From contig JBBSUX010000224.1 in NCBI GenBank assembly GCA_038234045.1, forward strand, positions 1 through 5,656: a stretch of DNA of 5,656 nt, written 5' to 3'. The DNA is from JBBSUX01 sp038234045 (GTDB lineage Bacteria > Pseudomonadota > Gammaproteobacteria > Burkholderiales > Burkholderiaceae_C). Made by a program: the position numbers and the translations under genes. This document shows positions 1 to 4,818 of the stretch, one piece after another. The notes below the pieces were generated by a model. The model had not been told where the DNA came from. It did not search any database and saw only the letters and a program-made list of their open reading frames with translations. Position 1 is the first letter of the stretch, and each line of letters opens with the position of its first letter.

Positions 1-353
1 ACGGCGATGTGTGCCAGGCGGTCACCGAGTTGGCGATCGAGCGCCAAGCAAACATCGAAACCAATGAATTTCGGATTTTTAATGGGGCCCTCGACAATGC
101 CATCGCGGACGCGGTCAGCGCTTTTGGCTCAGCGGAAAAGGCTTCGCTCGACAACCAGGCTGAGGACTTGGATGTGCGACTCGGTGCCGTTGCCGAGGAA
201 CAACGCAAGCTTGCCGACATCGCGATCCACTCGTTTTTCGCCATCAAGGCTGGAACCGTCGGGCCGAGCGGCGCCACCGGTGCCCTGCTCGTTCACGCCC
301 TTGAGGAACTGCGTGCCCTTTCCGACCGGATCCAGGCCGAGGTCAAGGGATAG
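1..353 (+). CDS. C-terminal end of a degenerate, truncated orphan sensor-kinase-like protein (5' partial)
   Basis: The frame is open from the left edge to TAG at 351-353, so the true start lies outside the window and the GTG at 9 is internal. The first ~45 visible residues (VCQAVTELAIERQ, EFRIFNGALDNAIADAV) resemble the helical N-terminal sensor region of orphan histidine kinases that I know from Burkholderiales. The next part aligns by eye with their dimerisation helices: AEEQRK stands where the family has AHE(L/Q)RN, followed by the typical AIKAGTVGPSGATGALL and a closing LRALSDRIQAEVKG. The phosphoacceptor His is thus Glu, and the protein ends where the ATPase domain should begin. No ATP-binding motif (for example GLGLGL) is encoded in any frame before the next gene. 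It cannot work as a kinase by itself; it may be a regulatory or dimerising partner, or a decaying gene. The homology is recalled, not searched. That the frame is coding is fairly sure; the family assignment is moderate. Confidence 0.6.
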   Translation, partial: GDVCQAVTELAIERQANIETNEFRIFNGALDNAIADAVSAFGSAEKASLDNQAEDLDVRLGAVAEEQRKLADIAIHSFFAIKAGTVGPSGATGALLVHALEELRALSDRIQAEVKG

Positions 354-571
354 TGCGCTTTGGATTTGCCTATTCGCCGCCTGTGTCAACTTCAAGTTCC
401 GCGCTGATGTCGCAGACAGCTTTTCGCGCGTGGCGGGGACCACCGCAGGTGATTCTGCCGTTGACGATGATTTCCTGTTTTGAGGAGATCGCCCGTGGAC
501 AGCGGAATCCGTTGCGCGGCTTCCGCGCTACGACCTCTAAGAACACGCGCAGGAAGTTACGCCAGCCAGAT

Positions 572-590
572 CCCGTCCCGCACGTACGGG
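572..590. repeat. Short inverted repeat just upstream of the promoter-like sequence
   Basis: CCCGT at 572-576 pairs with ACGGG at 586-590 around a 9-base loop; a second choice pairs CCCG 577-580 with CGGG 587-590. It abuts the TTGATT at 591. It could be an operator or a weak hairpin, but arms this short arise often by chance in GC-rich DNA. Confidence 0.2.
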
Positions 591-618
591 TTGATTGCCT
601 CCGCCCCGTTTTCATTAT
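591..618 (+). promoter_or_regulatory. Weak sigma70-like promoter candidate for the PAS / CheB-CheR genes
   Basis: TTGATT at 591-596 (4/6 to TTGACA) is followed after 16 bases by CATTAT at 613-618 (4/6 to TATAAT), in a locally AT-richer patch. Transcription would start near 625 and give a ~70-base leader before the ATG at 694. Only sequence resemblance supports it. Confidence 0.25.
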
Positions 619-634
619 TTTGGAGGTCGCGACG

Positions 635-697
635 TTGACCCGGACGCCGTCGCCAAGACAGACTCCAAGGCGGTTCGTACGCGAGAGTTGCTCATGA
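635..697 (+). other. Possible 20-codon leader ORF overlapping the PAS gene start
   Basis: GGAGG at 622-626 sits 8 bases before a TTG at 635 and is the strongest ribosome-binding site in this part of the window. Translation from that TTG gives a 20-residue Arg/Pro/Ser/Thr-rich peptide that stops at TGA 695-697. This stop overlaps the PAS gene's ATG (694-696) as ATGA, the arrangement used for translational coupling. The peptide itself shows no recognisable motif. It may be coincidence, but the same arrangement recurs before the CheB-CheR gene. Confidence 0.2.
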
Positions 698-1284
698 ACA
701 TGAAGTTGCGCCAAGGCGCCGAAGAACGGCTGAAGAGCGGCACCGCTCCCATTACACGCGGGTGGCCCACGGGCATCGAGGCGCTCAAGCTGCTGTACGA
801 TCTTTCCAGTTCGCGCGAAACCGCGAGCGACGCGCTCAAGTTTCTACACGAATTGCAGGTACACCAAGTGGAGTTGGACTTGCAGTACGAACAGGCCGAA
901 GAGGACCGCAGCCAGCTCAGCGAGGACCTGACCCACTACACCGCTCTTTTCGACTTGGCGCCATTCGCTTACCTGACGCTCAAACCTGATGGTCTGGTGA
1001 TCGCCGCCAATGGTATCGCTGCGGACTGGCTAGCAGCGCAGACCGGGCAAGGGACGGAGATGGCTGGTCGGCGCATCGAAGACTTGTTGGCGCCTGAATG
1101 TCGCGCGGCGGTCCAAGATATGCTCGCTGCCCTGCACAAGGGTGAAGGCCGACAATCTTGCGCAGTGCAATTCAAGAACGGTGGCGCCAGCGCGAACGCC
1201 TGTGCAACTGCAACGCCAGGCGGTGCACAAGTGTTGATGGCGTTCGTACCCGCAGGGCCAGGGTTTGTACCCGCCGGGCCTTGA
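694..1284 (+). CDS. Small PAS-domain protein preceding the CheB-CheR fusion
   Basis: This 196-residue protein has a charged N-terminal helix (KLRQGAEERLKSGTAP), then HELQVHQVELDLQ at residues 52-64, a motif seen in the helical linker just before PAS domains in many bacterial sensors. A PAS domain follows at about residues 80-180 (YTALFDLAPFAYLTLKPDG, then VIAANGIAADWL). There is no kinase, receiver or membrane segment, so it is a soluble sensor or adaptor module. I chose ATG 694 (or the neighbouring ATG 700) because family members, as I recall them, begin at the KLRQ-type helix. A TTG at 595 in the same frame would add 33 residues with no recognisable content and has no good ribosome-binding site. 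A modest GAGAG at 683-687 precedes 694. The gene ends 64 bases before the CheB-CheR gene on the same strand, so co-transcription is likely and it may be that protein's sensory partner. The C-terminus carries a duplicated FVPAGP. Confidence 0.85.
   Translation: MNMKLRQGAEERLKSGTAPITRGWPTGIEALKLLYDLSSSRETASDALKFLHELQVHQVELDLQYEQAEEDRSQLSEDLTHYTALFDLAPFAYLTLKPDGLVIAANGIAADWLAAQTGQGTEMAGRRIEDLLAPECRAAVQDMLAALHKGEGRQSCAVQFKNGGASANACATATPGGAQVLMAFVPAGPGFVPAGP
1243..1281 (+). repeat. Tandem duplication encoding FVPAGP twice at the PAS protein C-terminus
   Basis: Two 18-base copies, 1243-1260 and 1264-1281, are separated by a single GGG codon (21-base period). They match at 15 of 18 positions. All three differences are third-position and synonymous (ttc/ttt, gca/gcc, cca/cct), so the peptide is repeated exactly right up to the stop codon. 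Confidence 0.6.
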
Positions 1285-1304
1285 AGCCGTCACAAGGCGG
1301 GTGT

Positions 1305-1352
1305 ATGAATCGCCTCGGGCCGTTGGCTGACGGAGTGCGCACTCGGCTATGA
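1305..1352 (+). other. Possible 15-codon leader ORF overlapping the CheB-CheR start
   Basis: ATG at 1305, preceded by AAGGCGG at 1294-1300, opens a 15-residue frame (MNRLGPLADGVRTRL) ending in TGA 1350-1352, which overlaps the CheB-CheR ATG (1349-1351) as ATGA. The larger gene has only a GGAG 13 bases before its ATG, further than usual, so coupling from this short frame is a reasonable idea. Chance cannot be excluded. Confidence 0.2.
1333..1344. promoter_or_regulatory. Perfect 12-base palindrome at the ribosome-binding region of the CheB-CheR gene
   Basis: GAGTGCGCACTC reads identically on both strands and overlaps the only nearby Shine-Dalgarno-like GGAG (1332-1335), ending four bases before the ATG at 1349. 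With no loop it is more like a dimeric protein-binding site than an RNA hairpin. No second copy was noticed in the window. Confidence 0.2.
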
Positions 1353-3946
1353 CCTCGTCGCAGACATCCTCCGCAAAGCGCCAGTCGTCGACGGTTGTCA
1401 CCGCTGTGGGCATTGGCGCGTCGGCGGGCGGCTTGCAGGCGTTGGAGCAGTTCTTTGCGCAAGTACCGCTGAAGTCCGGTCTGGCCTACATCGTGGTTCA
1501 GCATCTGGACCCAACCCAAAAGGCCATGCTCGCCGAGTTGCTGCAACGGGTGACTTCGTTGAGCGTTGGCGAGGCTGCCGATCGGATGCGCGTCGAGGCC
1601 AATCATGTTTATGTGATTCCTCCGAACGCCGAGCTCAGCGTGGCGCATGGCCTGCTGCACGTGATTCCACCGACGGAGCCCCGCGGCAGGCGGTTGCCCA
1701 TCGATGTGCTGCTCTCCTCTCTGGCCCGCGAGCAGGGTGCATCCGCCGTCGGCGTCATCCTGTCGGGCATGGGCTCCGACGGCACGCTGGGGCTGCAGGC
1801 GCTGAAGGCGGTGGGCGGCCTGACCGTCGTGCAAGAGCCGTCATCGGCACAGTTCGATTCGATGCCGCGCAGCGCCATCGGCGCTGGCTATGCCGACATC
1901 GTGGCACTGCCCGCAGACATGCCCAAACGCATCCTGGACTGCCTCGCGTTGGATGGCCAATCGAATTCAACCATTGGCGAAGCGCGGCCGGACTCCACGC
2001 CGACCGATGAGCGATCCGATCCGCCAGCCGACACCATCGAAACCATCTTCGGCCTGCTGCGGCAGCGAACCCGACACGATTTTTCGCTCTACAAACCAAG
2101 CACTCTGAACCGTCGCATCGAACGCCGCATGGCCATCCACGGGTTGGCGGAGGTGGCCGTTTACGTAGGCGTTCTGCGGCAGAACCCGCAAGAGATCGAC
2201 CTGCTGTTCAAGGAACTGCTGATTGGCGTCACCAGCTTCTTCCGTGATGTCGCAGTCTGGCAGTACATGCTCGATACCGCCCTGCCTGCGCTGCTGGAGC
2301 GTCGTGGAGGCGAGACGAAGTTTCGCGCGTGGGTCGCCGGGTGTTCCACCGGCGAAGAGGCCTACACTCTGGCGATCGTGTTCACCGAGGCGATACAACG
2401 CCTGGCCGAGCATCGCGATTGCAGCCTGCAAATCTTTGCCTCCGATCTGAACCCTGACGCCATTGCCATAGCGCGCGTCGGCCGTTACCCGGCGGCAATC
2501 GGCGCGAGCATGCAGCCGGAATATGTTGCGCGTTATTTCACTCCTCAAGGGGGCGCGCTGGTCGTCGCCAAACCGATCCGCGACATGGTGCTCTTCGCCC
2601 AGCACGACGTGGTGCTTGATGCGCCTTTCACCCGGCTCGACATCCTCAGTTGCCGCAACCTGCTGATCTACTTCGACGTCACGTTGCAGCGCCGGCTGCT
2701 GCCGCTGTTTCACTACAGCCTGCGACCGGACGGACTTTTGCTGCTGGGAAGTTCAGAGACGATCGGCTCGTTCGGCAAAATGTTCGAGCCGATGGATTCC
2801 AAGCTGCGCTTGTACCTGCGCCGGCAAACCCGCTCTACCGCAGGACCCGAGTTCCTGCTGAGGTCATTCCCGCCTCTATTGACACTGACCAAGGAAACGC
2901 CCATGCCGAGTTCACAGGATGCAGCGCAAGGCGGCGATTCACTGCAAGCTGCCGCCGACCATGTGCTGCTGCAGGTGCATGCGCCGCCGGCCGTGGTGGT
3001 CAACGCCGAGGGCGACATCGTCTACATCAGCGGGCGCACCGGCAAGTACCTGGAGCCCGCGGCCGGAAAGGCCAACTGGAACTTCCACGCGATGGTTCGC
3101 GACTGCCTGCGCGGACCTGTGGCCAATGCGCTGAGTGAGGCCTTGACGAAGGACGAGGCAGTGCACGTGCGGGGCCTCAAGCTTGCCGCGGTGGATGGCC
3201 CGCAGTGCGTCGACGTAACCTTGCAGCCGCTGCACAAGCCGGCTGCCTTGCAGGGCACCGTGATGATCGTATTTCGTGATGTGGCCGCACCGGTGCGCGC
3301 CGGCCGGCGCAAAGGTGCGAGCGCAACGGAAGACGCCCATGCCGCCGAAGTGCAGCAATGCCGGGACGAAATCCAGAGCCTGCGCGAACAAAACCGCGCC
3401 TCCAGGGAAGAGCTGCAGTCGGCCAACGAAGAGCTGCAGAGCACCAACGAAGAGCTGCAGTCCGCCAACGAGGAGCTGACCACGTCGAAGGAAGAGATGC
3501 AGTCGATGAATGAAGAACTGCAGACGGTGAACGCCGAGATGCAATCCAAGCTCGACGACCTGGCGCTGGCCCAGAGCGACATGAAGAGCCTGCTCAACAG
3601 CACCGAGATCGCGATGCTGTTTCTGGACAAGAATCTCAATGTTCGCCGCTTCACCGATCGTGCCGCCAAGATCATCAATCTGCGCGACAGCGACATCGGC
3701 CGACCGCTAAGCGACCTGACCACGAGCCTGCAGTATCCGGCACTGAGCGACGATACGAATGAGACGCTGCGCACGCTGGTCTTCTCGGAAAAGCAGATTC
3801 AGAGTAGCGACCAACGATGGTTTACCGTGCGCATCATGCCGTATCGCCGGCTGGACAACGTGATCGACGGAGCCGTAATCACGTTCGTGGACATCACAGA
3901 AACGAAGCAGCTTGAAGCGACGCTGCGCAAGGATGCGGGCGCCTGA
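1349..3946 (+). CDS. CheB-CheR fusion: protein-glutamate methylesterase / methyltransferase with PAS domains
   Basis: The protein has 865 residues. Residues ~16-200 are a CheB methylesterase with GASAGG (Ser25), QHLDP (His52) and GMGSDG (Asp144), the usual Ser-His-Asp triad. From ~229 a CheR N-terminal helical domain (RHDFSLYKPSTLNRRIERRM) leads to TSFFRD (295-300) and the S-adenosylmethionine-binding domain: GCSTGEE (331-337), SDLNPDAI (from 365) and SCRNLLIYF (434-442). A degenerate PAS lies at ~534-650, a long Glu-rich coiled coil at ~667-745, and a final PAS at ~748-858. CheR methylates and CheB demethylates receptor glutamates; here both activities share one cytoplasmic chain. There is no receiver domain to gate the esterase, no histidine kinase at the end, and no receptor nearby. 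ATG 1349 is the first start after an in-frame stop at 1328-1330. Its role in flagellar chemotaxis is doubtful; an alternative sensory pathway is more likely. Confidence 0.95.
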   Translation: MTSSQTSSAKRQSSTVVTAVGIGASAGGLQALEQFFAQVPLKSGLAYIVVQHLDPTQKAMLAELLQRVTSLSVGEAADRMRVEANHVYVIPPNAELSVAHGLLHVIPPTEPRGRRLPIDVLLSSLAREQGASAVGVILSGMGSDGTLGLQALKAVGGLTVVQEPSSAQFDSMPRSAIGAGYADIVALPADMPKRILDCLALDGQSNSTIGEARPDSTPTDERSDPPADTIETIFGLLRQRTRHDFSLYKPSTLNRRIERRMAIHGLAEVAVYVGVLRQNPQEIDLLFKELLIGVTSFFRDVAVWQYMLDTALPALLERRGGETKFRAWVAGCSTGEEAYTLAIVFTEAIQRLAEHRDCSLQIFASDLNPDAIAIARVGRYPAAIGASMQPEYVARYFTPQGGALVVAKPIRDMVLFAQHDVVLDAPFTRLDILSCRNLLIYFDVTLQRRLLPLFHYSLRPDGLLLLGSSETIGSFGKMFEPMDSKLRLYLRRQTRSTAGPEFLLRSFPPLLTLTKETPMPSSQDAAQGGDSLQAAADHVLLQVHAPPAVVVNAEGDIVYISGRTGKYLEPAAGKANWNFHAMVRDCLRGPVANALSEALTKDEAVHVRGLKLAAVDGPQCVDVTLQPLHKPAALQGTVMIVFRDVAAPVRAGRRKGASATEDAHAAEVQQCRDEIQSLREQNRASREELQSANEELQSTNEELQSANEELTTSKEEMQSMNEELQTVNAEMQSKLDDLALAQSDMKSLLNSTEIAMLFLDKNLNVRRFTDRAAKIINLRDSDIGRPLSDLTTSLQYPALSDDTNETLRTLVFSEKQIQSSDQRWFTVRIMPYRRLDNVIDGAVITFVDITETKQLEATLRKDAGA
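3407..3553 (+). repeat. 21-base heptad-repeat array encoding the coiled coil of the CheB-CheR fusion
   Basis: Seven successive 21-base units starting at 3407, 3428, 3449, 3470, 3491, 3512 and 3533 encode heptads of the form EELQSAN (residues 687-735). The first three are nearly identical in DNA (gaagagctgcag plus nine variable bases); later ones drift (EEMQSMN, EELQTVN, AEMQSKL). This is a parallel coiled-coil signalling helix between the two PAS domains. Similar EELQS(A/T)NEEL arrays are common in this protein family, so the pattern is selected for and not a random expansion. Confidence 0.8.
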
Positions 3947-3952
3947 CATCGT

Positions 3953-3990
3953 CAAGGGTCGCGCCCTTGGCGGTAGCCGCCTTATATTAT
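3953..3990 (+). terminator. Likely rho-independent terminator of the CheB-CheR gene
   Basis: Seven bases after the stop, CAAGGG (3953-3958) pairs with CCCTTG (3964-3969) around TCGCG. Immediately after, GGCGG (3969-3973) pairs with CCGCC (3977-3981) around TAG, followed by TTATATTATT (3982-3991). The second hairpin with its T-containing tail suits plus-strand termination; the T run is broken by As, so efficiency is uncertain. The minus-strand reading has no T run after the stem. Confidence 0.45.
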
Positions 3991-3991
3991 T

Positions 3992-4166
3992 GGTGGGGCC
4001 CGCAAAAAGTACGGCTTTGCCTTAACTCTTCTCCCGCAAGTAGGCGAGGCGTTTACTACTGACTATTTACGGGACGAATCAATAGGGTTTGGATTGTCGT
4101 GCAGCCGCTGCATACCGTTGGAGCTCAGTCGTCGGCACGCCGCGGACTCCACTTGGCACGTCGAAG
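3992..4166. other. Convergent intergenic spacer, nothing assigned
   Basis: This is the rest of the gap between the 3' ends of the CheB-CheR gene (plus) and the stand-alone cheB (minus). Short plus-strand frames starting at 4089-4099 run antisense into cheB and show no protein features. A small TGCAG-CCG-CTGCA inverted repeat at 4100-4112 lacks a T run on either strand, so I do not call it a cheB terminator. Confidence 0.4.
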
Positions 4167-4796
4167 TCATTTCGCAATCGGTCCGAGCGAACTTGCTGGC
4201 TCAATGCTGCGAGCGACACGCGCTCCAATTTCGGTCAGCGCCGCAGAAATCTTGTCCGGCGGGAGAACGAAATCCACATAGCCTGACGCCTGCGCGCGGA
4301 CAGGCATGCTATCGACCTCTGCTGATTGATCCTGCGCAAATATGATGCCGCCCTTTTCCTTGATGTGCTTGCAACCTGCGGTGCCATCCCCGTCATAACC
4401 AGACAAGACGACCCCGATCGCACGGTCGCCGAAGGCTTCCGCGATCGAGGCAAAGAACAGATCGATTTGCACGTTTCGTCGGCGACGAGGCGAAGTGACT
4501 TTGAACTCGTGTTTTTCAACCTCCAGGTCGGCGTTTGCCGGAATCACATAAACGTGATTGGCGCTGATAGGCATGGCAGCCGATGCGACCACCGTCGGCA
4601 TCTTCGTGTGGCGTGCCAGAATTATTGCCAACTGACTGTAAGCCTCCGGATTCATATGTGAAATAATAACGAATGCCATGCCCGTGTCGACTGGCAAGTG
4701 ATCCAATAACGCCTTGTAAGCATTCAGCGCGCCCGCTGAGCCACCAATTCCTACGATGCAGACTGGAATCGATTTTTCCGTGCTTGCGGGGGGCAC
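4167..4796 (-). CDS. cheB: Stand-alone CheB-type protein-glutamate methylesterase
   Basis: The 209-residue protein consists of a CheB catalytic domain without the N-terminal receiver that normally gates classical CheB. The triad is intact: Ser20 in GIGGSAG, His47 in SHMNP, Asp137 in SGYDGDG; the 27-residue Ser-His spacing equals that in the CheB-CheR fusion. ANHVYVIPANADL and the DSMP motif near the C-terminus are further family marks. The expected reaction is hydrolysis of glutamyl methyl esters or deamidation of glutamines on a receptor-like protein; the target is unknown. The frame is open upstream to 5030 but overlaps kaiC there. I chose GTG 4796 because AGGA (4805-4808) lies exactly 8 bases before it and because it puts the catalytic domain at the N-terminus, as expected for a single-domain esterase. 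It lies 22 bases after the kaiC stop on the same strand, so it is almost surely co-transcribed with kaiC. Confidence 0.92.
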   Translation of the reverse strand: MPPASTEKSIPVCIVGIGGSAGALNAYKALLDHLPVDTGMAFVIISHMNPEAYSQLAIILARHTKMPTVVASAAMPISANHVYVIPANADLEVEKHEFKVTSPRRRRNVQIDLFFASIAEAFGDRAIGVVLSGYDGDGTAGCKHIKEKGGIIFAQDQSAEVDSMPVRAQASGYVDFVLPPDKISAALTEIGARVARSIEPASSLGPIAK

Positions 4797-4818
4797 TGCA
4801 GGGTTCCTGAAAGATTTG
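4797..4818 (-). promoter_or_regulatory. kaiC-cheB intercistronic gap with the cheB ribosome-binding site
   Basis: On the minus strand the kaiC stop codon TAA (4821-4819) is followed by 22 bases containing AGGA (4808-4805), which ends 8 bases before GTG 4796. This spacing decides the cheB start and indicates re-initiation or fresh initiation on one shared transcript. Confidence 0.6.

Larger units (their letters stand above)
354..693. other. Gene-poor interval between the kinase-like remnant and the PAS gene
   Basis: Several overlapping open frames exist on both strands here (for example a 114-codon frame on plus from 353 and one on minus from 714), but none has recognisable domains or a convincing start. 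In the first 130 bases a plus frame continues to 483 with GC-rich third positions, so some remnant coding sequence is possible. I found no kinase ATPase motifs, tRNA or IS ends. What can be named are a small inverted repeat and a weak promoter-like pair near 572-618, and a GGAGG at 622-626, each listed separately. Confidence 0.5.

Noticed and set aside
7..483. 158-codon plus-strand frame overlapping the kinase-like remnant
   Set aside because: Most of it is a shadow of the frame ending at 353. The tail beyond 353 has GC-rich third positions, but I found no kinase-domain motif in it, so a frameshifted continuation is not supported.
595..693. Extending the PAS protein upstream to the TTG at 595
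   Set aside because: The added 33 residues have no recognisable content, no good ribosome-binding site lies before the TTG, and family members as I recall them begin near the ATG at 694 or 700.
1172..1834. 220-codon minus-strand open frame antisense to the PAS and CheB-CheR genes
   Set aside because: It is a GC-rich shadow of well-recognised coding sequence, with low-complexity His/Arg/Gln composition and no domain.
1967..2713. 248-codon minus-strand open frame
   Set aside because: It lies wholly inside the CheR domain on the opposite strand and its translation has no recognisable motifs.
2939..3774. Two overlapping long minus-strand open frames (201 and 250 codons)
   Set aside because: They are opposite the PAS and coiled-coil region; their Leu/Ser-rich repeats are mirror images of the EELQ heptads.
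4100..4112. TGCAG-CCG-CTGCA inverted repeat as a cheB terminator
   Set aside because: The stem is only 5 bases with a 3-base loop, and no T run follows on either strand.
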